DNA from: Mikania micrantha
Lineage: Eukaryota; Streptophyta; Magnoliopsida; Asterales; Asteraceae
DNA length: 64,000 nucleotides
NCBI GenBank assembly: GCA_009363875.1
Contig: CM018680.1
Coordinates: 67,736,639-67,800,638 of the forward strand
Direction: 5' to 3'
Positions 12,155-23,033 of this stretch are shown in pieces. Positions within the stretch are counted from its first letter, which is position 1. Every line of letters begins with the position of its first letter. The position numbers and the translations under genes were made by a program. The notes under the pieces were generated by a model, which searched no databases, had not been told where the DNA came from, and saw only the letters and a program-made list of their open reading frames with translations.

Positions 12155-12245
12155 GATCTAGGGGAAGGATGGACACAAACATTACCCTATCCCAGTTGGG
12201 ATAGAGAGGCTGCACCGAAGGAGTCCCCGGCTCAAACTTGTCGTT
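12155..12245 (+). repeat. SINE-like fragment (Au-type 3' part)
   Basis: The segment GGATGGACACAAACATTACC, then a GTTGGGATAGAGAGGCTG block, then GTCCCCGGCTCAAA resembles the conserved 3' half of Au-type plant SINEs. The tRNA-derived head and a poly-A/T tail were not clearly found. Confidence 0.45.
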
Positions 12246-12504
12246 TGAAGTTAGTCATCCAACACTTTTAACGTTATTTTCACAAAATAAGTAAAATAAC
12301 GTTAAAATTAGTGCATATTTACTTTGGCCGTTAGAACCCTATTTAATTAAGTGATAGAAAGAGAGCATGTTAATATAATAATTCAAAAAATATGTACAAA
12401 ATTAAGATTTAATCAAACAGGCAAATACTGGTGAAAAACATAAATTCAGTAGTTGCAATTTCCTATAAAACAAAAATACCATAAGACAGAAAGAGAATTT
12501 AAGT

Positions 12505-12984
12505 TTTAAATTGAGCTTGACTCTCACTGTAGAGTGATGTGTAATAATCCATCTCTGTAATATCAAGGTTGTCAGAGAATTCTGTGAACTCAACATCCAA
12601 AATATTAATCATATGAGCGCATAAAAATGTATTGGAAATTTAAACCAACATGGAAACTTACTATTCGAGGGGGGAGTGCAAGATCTGTAGCTCTGCCCTT
12701 CTTAGTACGCCTTAACAATATGCTTTTCAAAACCTTGTCTTTCAGCAGAATCATAGCTCTTCTACCATTATCACGACACCCTCTATTTGCAACGGGATTA
12801 GCAATATACTGTTTTGAACAATAAAACACATTACGTGATTAAACCCCATAGTTGGAACAATCATTAATCTCAAAGCATAACTCACTTTGTTCCACCAACA
12901 AAAGTTCGTCAGTAATTTTTGAGGGCAACCAGGACATGATGAATTTGAACCGCAGTCCACCAAAGATAAAAGATCAAGGAAGTA
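12505..12984 (-). pseudogene. RAD16-like SNF2/RING helicase fragment (three exons)
   Basis: Three exons on the minus strand. Exon a (12984-12886) encodes CPGCPQKLLTNFCWWNK and ends at a GTGAGT donor. Exon b (12808-12662) encodes YIANPVANRG, then LLKDKVLKSILLRRTKKGRA and DLALPPRI, and ends at a perfect GTAAGT. Exon c (about 12588-12505) encodes LDITEMDYYTSLYSESQAQF and then meets a stop. This is the zone between the SNF2 ATPase halves of RAD16-type DNA repair proteins, nuclear ATPases of global-genome nucleotide excision repair. The remaining ATPase, RING and helicase C regions are missing, so it is a gene fragment captured by Helitron 1 with introns kept. Confidence 0.85.
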
Positions 12985-13309
12985 CTGGAATTGCATAAAA
13001 CATGCGCCATGAATAGAGATGATTATCTAACTCAAAAATATAGCCTCATACTAAGAACATTTCACATTATTTGGATAATCGAAGCATAACCAGAGCAACA
13101 AAATGCATATAAAGAGACTTAAGTATATCTACACCTATAAATTTTATTGCAGCTAATACATCAAATAATTAACTTCATTCATTTGCCACTTCTTAGAATC
13201 CTAAAACAAGTAAACCGTTTTATGGTCTAAGAATTTTTATTTCATAAATTCCTATGATTTTTACCAAGTTAAAACCTATATTCATTGTTTGACTCTTGGT
13301 AAAGAAACC

Positions 13310-13415
13310 ATCAGATGCCACCATGGTGGCTACAATGGGCCCCACAACCAGCATCAATATAGCCATTAATGCTACTGCCCCCAACTCCACAGCAATATTA
13401 AGCTGACAAGAATGA
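13310..13415 (-). other. Open stretch of unknown origin in Helitron 1
   Basis: The minus strand can be read as a hydrophobic open stretch (LGAVALMAILMLVVGPIVA), and the plus strand is also partly open. It lies between the RAD16-like and ADH-like fragments. I do not recognise a family; it could be another captured exon or chance. Confidence 0.25.
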
Positions 13416-13506
13416 CATGATGAGCTTATGTGTGTCCCAGAACATCTGTTTTATATCTTTCTATCTACATAAAGCTGCAAAAATACTTAGGTTTGTTGCA
13501 ACTTAC

Positions 13507-13581
13507 CAAGCTAAAACTGTTGACATTGAGATCAACACCAATGATCCTTGAAGCACCTTCAATTCTTGCACCTTCATCAGC
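13507..13581 (-). pseudogene. Alcohol dehydrogenase-like exon (Rossmann fold)
   Basis: An exon of 75 bases between a TGATCAG acceptor and a perfect GTAAGT donor encodes ADEGARIEGASRIIGVDLN. This matches the NAD-binding region of zinc-dependent alcohol dehydrogenases, just after the GLGAVG motif and including the Asp that binds the adenosine ribose. Neighbouring ADH exons were not found. It is a captured exon within Helitron 1, upstream (on the minus strand) of the RAD16-like exons. A fused transcript is possible but not shown. Confidence 0.72.
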
Positions 13582-15444
13582 CTGATCACAAAGAAACCAT
13601 TAGCATTTCAATAATCACATGGTAAAATTCAACAAAACTTACAGCATGTCCCACAAATTTCAATCAGAAATCAATCCAATTTTAACATAGCAAATTAAAA
13701 ATGCACAACAATGCTAAACAAATACTACATTGTAGTGAATGAATAGGACTTGTAATTTCGGTACAATTTTTTCTAAAGAATCAAAAACAATTGAATAAAA
13801 AAACAAATAATATGCATCAATTCAAACAGGTTAACACATTCAAGTGAGTTAAAACTCAAGTAGCTTACTTACAAGGAGCAAATTTCAAATAACAGATTCA
13901 AATAAGCATAAGCCTAATTCCATAAAAATTCAAATAACATATTTGGAATTCAGGTTTCAAACCCTAGGTGCTAATAAACATAAATTGAACTCAAATAAAA
14001 AGTATTCAACAAACCCTCAGTTCACGAAAAACTAACTAAAAAAGATGAACCAGACCAAACAACTTTATACTTGCATTGACAGTTAAACTAACATATTTGT
14101 GCTTTACCATGAGCAGCAAACACTTTATACCTACCATCAAGTACTTCCCCAAAACGGTAATTTGTAAGATGAACATAATGCATATTTTAGATCTAAATTG
14201 ACAAATACAATATAACATAGGAAAAATAGTCCATTAAGATACTTACCCTAGTAACTTTCTGCATCATCCTAATTATTCAGAAGGCTACTTCTCTAAACAG
14301 TCAAAACATCACCTTTTCCCTACAGGCAATACCAGCTAAGCATTTAACAAATTTTTGTACAAAACATTTTTAATTCATTATTAAATTTCAATAGAAAATA
14401 ATAACATGTAACTTACATATTTTAGCACGCCAACTGGTGATTCTCCAAAACAGTGTTATACATAAAAACATATACTGATGTAAAGATATACATACATACA
14501 AACATAAGGATATAACCATGGTAAAATTTCGTTAAGCATACAGAAAACTGATACATACATACATACAAATTAACACATGTATAAAGATTTTAAGTTTTAA
14601 ATATTTAAAAATTTGTATGTATAAGTATGTATTTATAAGTATGTATGTTTAAGTATGAATTTATAAGTTATATGCAGCTATCTATACTACTATATACTGA
14701 TGTTGAAGTAAAATTCACAAACTGATACACAAACCTTAATACATACTTAGCCATAAAAATACAAACCTGAATTCATACTGATGAAAGGCTTTCGAATTCT
14801 TGTGTCAGCTTCAAAGAACAAACTGATGAATACTACGAAGATTGAAGAGCATGCATACAAATAAGTAGAAAATTAAGGTTAAAATCATGAACCAAAATTA
14901 GGTTAAAAAAAATTCTGAAACATACCGAGATTGAAGAAGCAAACGAAGGAGGGATGGGTGATCGGTTGAAGAGCGGCATCTGTTTAAATAAGAAATCAAA
15001 CCTTTCAAACATTTGAATTTGGAGCCAAATTTCTTCTAACCGGTCTATTGATTCAGAAAAGAAGAAAAGCAAACAAGATGCTTACCAGCTCTACACAGAT
15101 TTTTCAATGGCGAAGATATCAAGATGGCTTTCTTCAAGATCCGGTTATCGAATCTCATTTTCCTGGTTGAGATATTAACCATATAAGGCAAGAAGAATGA
15201 AATTGAAGGAAGATGAATTGGACGATTGACTGCTTTGGGAGGAAAATGCTGATAATGGGTAAGAAAGCGTTGGATCAGATGGAAAGAAAAAATTAGGTTT
15301 TCAATTGGGATTCCAAGTTTAAGCATTGTCTTGAGTGAGTTTATGCTTTGTTGTGTTGTACCACATGCTTCTTTTGTTGTAAATTTCTTAAGTTTAAGAC
15401 AATTGGATTGCATCTCTCCAATATGCATTATAAAGTAGTTAAGA

Positions 15445-16425
15445 TATATATAACCCATTAAAAATGAATTAACCCATTAACCATCATCCAATGGTTAATT
15501 TAAAATGTAATTGCATAAGATCGTGTCATGTGTCATTTTTCATTTTTTAATATTAAACGTCATTTATGACATTTTGTAACTACTAAAAAAGTTAGATTTA
15601 ATATGGTGGTACCATCTAATATATTTTAATAAATCTAACTTTTTATATAATGTTTACCCCTCTTTTTTTAAACATTCGTAACTTTTTATATTATATGAAT
15701 TTAAAAAAAATTGCACCATTATACTTGTCTCACTTTGCTCTTTAATTACGTTATAGTCACGGACTAGTTTTTTTATTTTTTTATATGTCATGTATTTACA
15801 TTATTGTAACGAACTTAAATATAACAGATTAATTTGAAATTTTTTTCAAACAATAGTAATTTACAGTGATGTAATTTACATTGATATAATTTGCAGTGAT
15901 ATAACACATTATTTATAGAGATATAACTTATTATTTACAGTGATGTATATTCTTTTTAATACCATTTTAATCTGAACTACTTTTTATTTTTTTTTCAATT
16001 ATCACGTTTTACATCGATGTAACGAACATAAACATAAATATAACACATAAACATCGGTAAGTTAAAGTAATGTAATACAAAATGAATTAATATACAATGA
16101 TATAATTTACGATGATAAAACAGATTATTTACAGCGATCTAATTTTCTCTTTATTTCTGTTATAATCTCGACTAGTTTTTTTATTTTTTCTTACATGTCC
16201 TTTATTTAGATCGATGTAATGAGCATATAAATAATACATTATTTTGAATTGTTTTCTAATAATATTAAATTACAGTGATGTAATATAACAAATTATAATA
16301 ACACATTATTTTGTTTTTTTTCTAACAATGATAATTATAGTGATGTAACATACAGTGATCTAATTTTACCATTTTTAGAAAAAAATTCAACTTAATTTGT
16401 TATATTTAGGCTCGTTACAATTAGG
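15445..16425. mobile_element. TIR-element remnant with palindrome array
   Basis: The start (ATAACCCATTAAAAATGA, then a TTAACCATCATCCAATGG block) matches the start of the element at 50022. Helitron 1 appears to have landed at its left end. Between about 15790 and 16370 there are repeated TTACAGTGATGTAA, TTACATCGATGTAA and related words. There is no ORF of interest. Confidence 0.5.
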
Positions 16426-16485
16426 GTGAGCAAAAAAGTCGAAAAAACGAACCGGAACCCAATTAACTGAAAAAAGGAACAGGAG
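16426..16485. other. Short hAT-like end fragment
   Basis: TTAGGGTGAGCAAAAAAGTC resembles the TAGGGGTGAGCAAA ends of hAT-like MITEs. No second end was found. Confidence 0.3.
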
Positions 16486-16544
16486 CCAAATTATTATTGT
16501 TGTTGTTGTTGTTATTGTTTTTGTTGTTGTTGTTGTTATTGTTG

Positions 16545-16618
<74 letters not shown>
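16486..16618. repeat. (TTG)n/(TTA)n microsatellite
   Basis: A TTG-rich run passes into about 25 near-perfect TTA units. Confidence 0.95.
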
Positions 16619-16999
16619 TTCTCTTAGGATATTTAAAGGGTTTTCAACCAGTTGCTTTCATTTTTGTTTCAATTAATCTCATGTTTCTTAGGCTATGTGT
16701 TATCGTGCGTGACCAAGGCGTGAGAGAGATTGATCACGCACCAATGTCGCCCTCCCCCACTACATAAGGGCGTGAAGGAGGTGTGATGGTTAGCTACATG
16801 AGCAGCATCATGGGGGTAACCAGGGTTTGAAAAAAAAATTACCTTAACGGCTATTTGACCATTTGAACCAAAAAAAAATACCTATATAACCTCATTCAAC
16901 TCACAACAAAAAAACACTTACACTCTCTCAAATTTTTCCAACTTTATTAAAATTTCTACTCTCATATTTTTATAAACCTTCTATACACTATGGACCCAA

Positions 17000-17810
17000 A
17001 CAACTAAACAACCCGTTTTTTAGCCCGTTCATGAATTGTTATCGTCCTCAATGTGATACAAACAACCCAAACCCAAATCTAACGTTTTCAGATTGGTACC
17101 CACAACAACCTTTTTCAATCAAAATTCACCCACTTTTGAAAACGATTACAAAACCCAACGGAATCCGACGCTAAGGTGGTTCCAGAAACACAAGCCAACC
17201 CCTCAACCGACTACATCGTGACGCAGACACAGACGAAAGGAAGTGCCCGAAAAAACAACAAAACTGACCATTACTCGATGGTCGGAAGTTGAGGAGGTGG
17301 CAGTAGCTCGTGTGTACATTAATACTTCTGAAGATCCGTTCGTTGGTAATAACCAAACGAGTACGAAATTTTGGAAATGTGTTAGAGCCAGTTTTTCCAA
17401 CATTGGGTCGAGACTCCTACCGGACGAACGACATTATTCCCGGAAAATGGCGCTACTTACAACATAAAGTCGCGAAATTTAATGGAATATGGATTCAATA
17501 CCACAACAACCGAAAAAGTGGTGAGAATGACGAAATGGTCATGAACGAGCCGTTGATGACCTATGCTAGATAAATGGACCATTTTCTCATATCGCGGTGT
17601 GACAGGGAATGAAAAAATCAACAAAATGGCATCCCATCCCGAAATTACATACTTTAAAACGGACGAAGACATCATCGTCCGGAAAATACACGACTACTCA
17701 ATCCGACTCCACCGGTCAATGTTTCCTTAACTTAAATGACTCGGATGAGAAAGTCGAGATGGACATGCCCCACCCTCTCCTCAACGTCCGCCCGGTCAAA
17801 CAATAATGGT
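17000..17810 (+). pseudogene. Harbinger-type MYB/SANT-like ORF1, decayed
   Basis: The pieces read in order on the plus strand. Near 17243-17400 is ITRWSEVEEVAVARVYINTS, then EDPFVGNNQ...FW, the SANT-like domain typical of the DNA-binding partner of PIF/Harbinger transposases and of plant proteins annotated as GST-T3-like or NAM-associated. The frame then shifts to KVAKFNGIWIQYHNNRKSG and ENDEMVMNEPLMTYAR, stops at about 17571, and continues in another frame (17609-17806) with KRTKTSSSGKYTTTQSDST and a NLNDSDE block, the usual C-terminal region. At least two frame changes and a missing middle make it non-functional. The upstream 16830-17000 has the AC-rich leader common to this family. No DDE transposase lies nearby. 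Confidence 0.8.
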
Positions 17811-19080
17811 AAACGACCAAAAACCTTGTCTTAAACCGATTACAAAGACACATTGAAGACTATCTACGAGTCATTACAAAAATTTGTTGACTTACAGAGG
17901 AGCGGATCATGAAAAGATATAATATGAATTAACTTTTTTATGTATTTTTTTATCATGTAATTTGTTTGAATTTTATTTTGTAATTTTTAATTTATTTTAA
18001 TAATATTATGTTTTTCTTAGTTTAATTTATAATTAAAAAAAATAAAAATCAAATAATAAAATATTAAATAAAAGTGGTAATGGGTTCAAATCCCTTCCAA
18101 GGCGAAATAGAGGTCCTTGAGAGGTTAGAGGGTTTTCCGGTACGGTTTCATCCTGAGGTGGTGGTGGGGTCTCAACGGAGGTCATGGTAACTAGACCTTG
18201 GTGACATGGCCTGAAAATCAGTGGTTCACACGTTGATATCAAATGCTGTTAAAAAAAAGTTGGTAATGATATAGAGTGATAAATGAGTGATAATAACACA
18301 TGTAACATGTAATGATATTCTGTAATAAAAAAGAATAATAGTTTTGGTTGATTTGGTGACGCGGACATAAAAGAGAAGGCGGTTTAATTACTGGTAACCA
18401 TAAGAGGATCAAAATATCTTTTCTAAAAACGGACTGTCAGCGACTCAGCATGTAAAATGAAACAATATCATCACATCATCATCCATTATTGTCACTTAAG
18501 AGAAAAAGAACAAAACGAAAAAGTAATTATTTATTCATTTTTTATCAAAAAACTATTTTAATTATAAAAATGACGTTTATAAACATTTAAATAACAAAAG
18601 TATTTAAAAAAAATTAATAAAAAAATAATTGATTGTATTAACTTAATAAAACCGTATTTATTCTTAGTTTTTATTGACATTTACAAAACGGTATATAAAT
18701 TAATAAAAAAAATAATATCATCGTACTAACATTTTAAAAATCGTATTTATTCTTCTTATTCAAAAACTAATGAAGTGACGTTTACAAAATTGTTTATAAA
18801 CTAAGATTTTTATAAAAGTTAAAAAAAACAAAGTTAATAAAAAACATATTATTGAGAAAAATAATAATATAATTATCATAGTAACATAATAAAAAAATGT
18901 ATTTATCCTTTGCATGTTTTTATTCAAAAATGAAACAAGTTACGTTTATAAAATTGTTTATAAATAACAAGATTTTATAAACATTTAAATATTAATAAGG
19001 AAAATAATAATAATCATCAAAATAACGAAAGAAAAAACGTATTTATTTTTTCCTTTTATTCAAAATTTATTATAAACGTA
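17811..19080. other. AT-rich intergenic stretch, no gene
   Basis: The sequence is very AT-rich with long A/T runs. Around 18060-18245 a less AT-rich island contains GGGTTCAAATCCC, which looks like a tRNA B box but has no partner A box. Between 18530 and 19080 ACGTTTATAAA-type words recur. I see no supportable coding region. Confidence 0.6.
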
Positions 19081-19350
19081 TAAACTTCTCTTTTGCTCCC
19101 TGTGGTTTGACAAAAGTAACCATTTTCATCCAAATTTTGAAATTTTGCAATTTTCCTCCATTAGTTTCAGAAAATTAACCATTTTAGTCCCTGTGGTTTG
19201 ACAAAAGTAACCATTTTCATCCAAAGTTTAAATGGACTTTGGATGAAAATGGTTAATTTTCTGAAACTAATGGAGGAAAATTGCAAAATTTCAAAATTTG
19301 GATGAAAATGGTTACTTTTGTCAAACCACAAGGAGCAAAAGAGAAGTTTA
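19081..19350. mobile_element. Long-hairpin MITE
   Basis: An almost perfect inverted repeat with arms of roughly 105-120 bp. The left arm starts TAAACTTCTCTTTTGCTCC and the right arm is its complement with about one visible mismatch; the loop lies near 19215-19230 (AGTTTAAATGGACTT). Parts of the arm (GTTTGACAAAAGTAACCATT) are repeated within the arm. No target duplication was clear. Confidence 0.8.
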
Positions 19351-19639
19351 CTCTATTACATACAATCAATAAAATTCTGATAAATTATTAGATTTATATA
19401 ACCATTCAAATTATAAACGTTAAAAACATATTAAGAAAATAAGTTAATAAAAAAAACGAGATATAGTAATTCCATGTGAGATTTTCCTTCGCGAGGCGAG
19501 ATATCATTGTCTAGGCAATATTTTCCTTCCTGAGGCGAGTTTCGTGGCTCTAGGCTTTACCGACAATTTTAAATCTATTAGCACGTAAGTGATATTTAAT
19601 ATAAAAATATTATATTTAGCCACGTCAGCGATAATTTCA

Positions 19640-19830
19640 CATAAAATATTGGGAATAGAATATAACTTATTCTTATTTACTAACCCAAATAACTCTTCCA
19701 AAATCAAGACAAATCTTGGATTTTTTTCAAATATCATTTAAACACATATATGACACATTCTTCTTTTATGTGTATGTGTAAATTAATCCCCGTTTTAAGT
19801 TGACATCGTTGCAATTTTGAGACAGAAACA
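19640..19830. mobile_element. Half copy of foldback MITE family C
   Basis: ACTAACCCAAATAACTCTTCC, an AATCTTGGATTTTTTTCAAA block and TTCTTCTTTTATGTG follow the order of the complement of the right arm of the element at 5872-6245. The second arm is absent. Confidence 0.6.
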
Positions 19831-20116
19831 AGAGAAGGATAACAACGTAGGTTTATCATGGTTTTCACTTGAGCTAAGGATCCCTTCTAACTCATGTTCT
19901 TCATTAAAAAGTTGTTGATACTACTTATAGATGATAATTGTGTGGTTGGTAATAGAATGAGATTTAATTGTGAGACGTGCAAGATTGAAACAAACACGGA
20001 CCAAACAATTCATTTAATATTATATATTTTTTTAAACGGTAATTTGGATCACTGACGGGTCATAGACTCACCCGATCATATCTAGAATGTCATATAATTA
20101 GAAAGATGTGGTGTAC

Positions 20117-20240
20117 CCGGTTTCGAGTTTGAAAGGAAGATCACCGGCATATCCAGGAAGTCTTCTAACAATAGATCTGGAAGGGGATTTAAGTGTGAGA
20201 CATGCCTGAAAGAAGAGAAATATTAGAAATATTTTTTTTT
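20117..20240 (-). CDS. Serine carboxypeptidase-like gene A, exon 1
   Basis: On the minus strand this encodes a hydrophobic signal-like run (IFLIFLFFQACLTLKS), then RLPGYAGDLPFKLETG, the hallmark N terminus of mature SCPL proteins, ending at the donor GG|GTACAC. Two bases of the last Gly codon remain. The exon at 2187 starts with T and then TAC, which restores Gly-Tyr, as in SCPL genes where the motif continues GY(I/V)G(V/I)G. This supports exon 1 of the gene whose exons 2-5 lie at 2187-869. No in-frame ATG was found before the hydrophobic run; the lysine codons upstream are an A10 homopolymer that may have slipped, so the start may be lost. It could also be a stray exon 1 from another cluster member. 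Confidence 0.72.
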
Positions 20241-20390
20241 TAAATATTTCTTTGGCGCTTTTTTGATTTTTTTTATAAAAATGTGCCCAATAATGTTAAA
20301 ACCTGTAAAAAAAATTTCAAAAAAAATACGTTTGTTTTACATGAGTTTTCAAGGTTTTCTCACCAAAATAAGGTTTTCATTTTATTAATC

Positions 20391-20393
<3 letters not shown>

Positions 20394-20436
<43 letters not shown>
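20394..20436. repeat. (TA)n microsatellite
   Basis: A TA run preceding the MITE of family B. Confidence 0.9.
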
Positions 20437-20440
<4 letters not shown>

Positions 20441-20692
20441 GGATTGAGTCATATAAAACCCAATCTTAGAGAGAAAACTCTTAAACCTTATATGAGCCAT
20501 TGATTTGAAATCTTGAAAATAAATATGTAGTCCACATTAACCCACATTAAAAATTATTTGTTTGTTCAAAACTCAATTTTTTATTCAGGTTTAATTTGTA
20601 CCACATATTTATTTTCAAGATTCCAAATTAATGCCTCACATAGGGTTTAAGTATTTTCTCTCTAAGATTGTGTTTTCATATGATTCAATCCC
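20441..20692. mobile_element. Foldback MITE, family B copy 2
   Basis: Same ends (GGATTGAGTC, GATTCAATCCC) and the same GAGCCATTGATTT and ATAAATATGTAGTCCA blocks as the copy at 6698-6969. It is followed by a short TA tract that hosts the 3' end of Helitron 2. Confidence 0.78.
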
Positions 20693-20704
20693 TATATATA
20701 TATA

Positions 20705-22222
20705 CTAGTCGGAAACCCGCGTGATGCGGCGACGGCGTCTACAATTTTCAATGGGTTACTCGTTTTCTATGATAGCAAAATCATACAATTTATGTAGAAT
20801 TTTCATCTTAAGGGTGTGATCGACTATTCATAGCTTATGTGGCTTTTTATTTTTTATCTTTCAAATGCATCACTAAACACTACATTTATCCTATTAAACA
20901 TTCAAAATAAGCTATAAGAAATAAGAAAATGCCCGTTGCACAACAATCTAAACTTTCATCAAATTAATTATAAGACTACCTCACAATCATCGATAAAAAT
21001 GCCTCTGGTTGCAGAAAGTGTAAACTAATGTCCTTGCAACATATAAATGAGTTTTTATTAAGCTTATCATTTGTTATGAGTCACTGTCTATAGAAAAAGA
21101 ATATAAAAAATTCTAACACAAAAAATAAGAAAATCAAGTATGGTAAAAATTAAAAATGAACCTTTGACACCAACATTCCAATGAGAATTTTTATCAGAAT
21201 ATGTAACTTATGTAACTGACGTAAATCCATGAATTCAACAACACATGCCACTGGATGTCCAACATACGTAAATCCATGACAAAGTGCACCTAACAAAAAT
21301 ATAAATGTCATAAAATGGAACATACCGGGCGATATTTGATGATTCCCAGCTACACATGTGCTCAAAAATCATATATAAATTAACCAAATTGACCTTTCAA
21401 CATGAACCTGTTATGATAGAGCTTTCTCAATGAACTTCTTCTAGTGTTTTCTCAGTCTCCATTCGCATTTGCACATCAAACTTTTTTGATATTTATTAAG
21501 TAAAAATAAATAAATAAATAAAGAACATCACAATCAGCTTCCACAAGAAAAAATCATAATCCAAAAACAGGGCAAGCCCCAATTAATGTTACGTGTAAAG
21601 TTACCTTTTTTAATACTATGGTTAATTATCTTATATGCAGTTCGTCAATATAAACCATATAGTTATCATTAATTGTGTTTCTTGGCTTGTATAAGATGTA
21701 ATAAGAACAATTAAAACAAATCAATAATACTAATATAGATAATACAAGAAAATAGGTCAACAATTTAAATATAAAAATCACCTTTTCATATGTATCGAAT
21801 TGCATATTGAGGTGCATGGATTAAGTGTAACCATACAGATTAATTGAACAACCTGAGTCAGATGATGAGCACTATTGATCTGATGTAAACAGTAAATCTA
21901 TTCCCACAACAAATGCGCCAAAAAATAATGAAATTGGAACGAAAACATGAATTGAACGATAGTCGTAGGAAACACAACATCCATAACCAAAACCTTGAGA
22001 ACATGAAATATACCTAGATCATCGAACTGAATTGTTGTCTGAGTTACATTTATTCTGCAAGCAGTTGCGTCCAAAACATGTGGGTTAGGGTTCCAAAGAA
22101 GAGAAAGCAAGTATTCACTTGAATTCAGTAACTATAATTCAAGACGCGACAACAGATGTATTCACTTTAACTTTAAGACAATGAACTTTCTCTCTCCAAT
22201 CTATATTATATAATAGTATAGA
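20705..22222 (-). mobile_element. Helitron 2, non-autonomous, 1.5 kb
   Basis: Read on the minus strand it starts at 22222 with TCTATACTATTATATAATAT, then AGATTGGAGAGAG, and ends at 20705 with a GC-rich hairpin segment, GGTTTCCGA and CTAG. The flanks are A before TC and T after CTAG. There is no Rep/helicase ORF. It carries a GABA-transaminase-like fragment. The target duplication of the Sirevirus (TAGAT, 22219-22223) includes the Helitron's terminal bases. Confidence 0.82.
21225..21300 (-). pseudogene. GABA transaminase-like (class III aminotransferase) fragment
   Basis: After an acceptor-like TTTTTGTTAG the minus strand encodes GALCHGFTYVGHPVACVVE. This matches the conserved SHGFTYSGHPV(A/S)CAVA region of plant mitochondrial gamma-aminobutyrate transaminases, just after the PLP-binding lysine region. 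The remainder of the gene is absent. It is a captured exon within Helitron 2. Confidence 0.65.
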
Positions 22223-22223
22223 T

Positions 22224-23019
22224 TGTAAGGATCTTTAAGGCTGATGCACACCAAAACATCTTTGGATTAAGTCATGAACTATCGGAAGATATACAACCAC
22301 TGAATGATGGGAATTAGCCTTCGGAAGAACCATTGCTTCCGAAGGATAATTCTTTCCACTGAATGCAACCGGTGGATCCCTTCTCAGTGGTTAAAGGCTC
22401 AATTCGATCAGTGCTTCCGATCGACCATCAGTGCTTCCGATCATCAGTGGTTCTCAAGACAAAGACTTCCGAAGACTTTTTCTCTAACAAAGATTCTCGA
22501 TACTTAAGGAAATAAACAGAGCTGCTTTCTCACACTCAGAATAACAGAGAAGACATTCCGATGTTAGTCAGCAACAAAGAAGATTTGTCAAAGCTACAAA
22601 GATACTAAACAATTAATGTGTTTTGTTGTTTAGGTATTTATTGTAAAAGTCAATGGAGTCTTTTGTATTGATTGTAATTACTATAGCTTGGTCTGTCAAG
22701 ACCATAACAGATACTAGATTAAGCATACTTTTGTTTCTAGTGTTTTGTCCAGCCATGTATTCCTACGAGGATACGGCTGTAGGTCTTAGTATATAATCCT
22801 TCACTTGTTAGTTAGAAAATCACGAGTGAGTGCTTGAGCTAAGTGTTGTAATCCTAACAGTTGAATGCAATATACTTTGACCTTGAATTTACAATTGTTT
22901 TCAGTACTTTGTTTTCAAACTGTTTTACAAAACTAAGTTGATAGAATTTCCGCAACTATCAACTTTTTAGAAGATAACTTGTGATAAGTGTTGTGTAGAT
23001 TACATAACCCGATCCAACA
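22224..23019 (+). repeat. Sirevirus 1 left LTR
   Basis: It runs from TGTAAGGATC to GATCCAACA. U3 carries several CTTCCGAAG-like palindromes (22320-22490). A TATA box (TATATAAT) lies at 22790-22797. Confidence 0.92.
22790..22797 (+). promoter_or_regulatory. TATA box of Sirevirus 1 left LTR
   Basis: TATATAAT within the LTR, conserved at 45483-45490 in the right LTR; a similar TATATAAC is at 55330-55337 in Sirevirus 2. Confidence 0.65.
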
Positions 23020-23021
23020 AG

Positions 23022-23033
23022 TGGTATCAGAGC
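23022..23033 (+). promoter_or_regulatory. Primer binding site (tRNA-iMet), Sirevirus 1
   Basis: TGGTATCAGAGC, two bases after the LTR end, is complementary to the 3' end of plant initiator tRNA-Met. Confidence 0.9.

Larger units (their letters stand above)
10343..15444 (-). mobile_element. Helitron 1, non-autonomous, 5.1 kb, with captured genes
   Basis: Read on the minus strand it begins at 15444 with TCTTAACTACTTTATAATG and then ATATTGGAGAG, and ends at 10343 with a GC-rich hairpin (CCGC-ATCGC-GCGG), GTTCCCGA and CTAG. The flanks on that strand are A before TC and T after CTAG, the expected A^T insertion site. The termini match those of Helitrons 2 and 3. No Rep/helicase gene is present. 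The body is a mosaic of host exons: RAD16-like (12505-12984), alcohol-dehydrogenase-like (13507-13581) and an open but unidentified stretch (about 13310-13415). All fragments are on the minus strand, in the same sense as the element. Confidence 0.82.

Noticed and set aside
18060..18100. tRNA or SINE B-box-like GGGTTCAAATCCC
   Set aside because: No A box at the right distance, no cloverleaf and no acceptor stem.
19910..19990. Second SCPL exon 1-like stretch (TTAA.TGTGAGAC.TGC)
   Set aside because: Only a short word is shared with exon 1 and the LPGY...ETG motif is missing.
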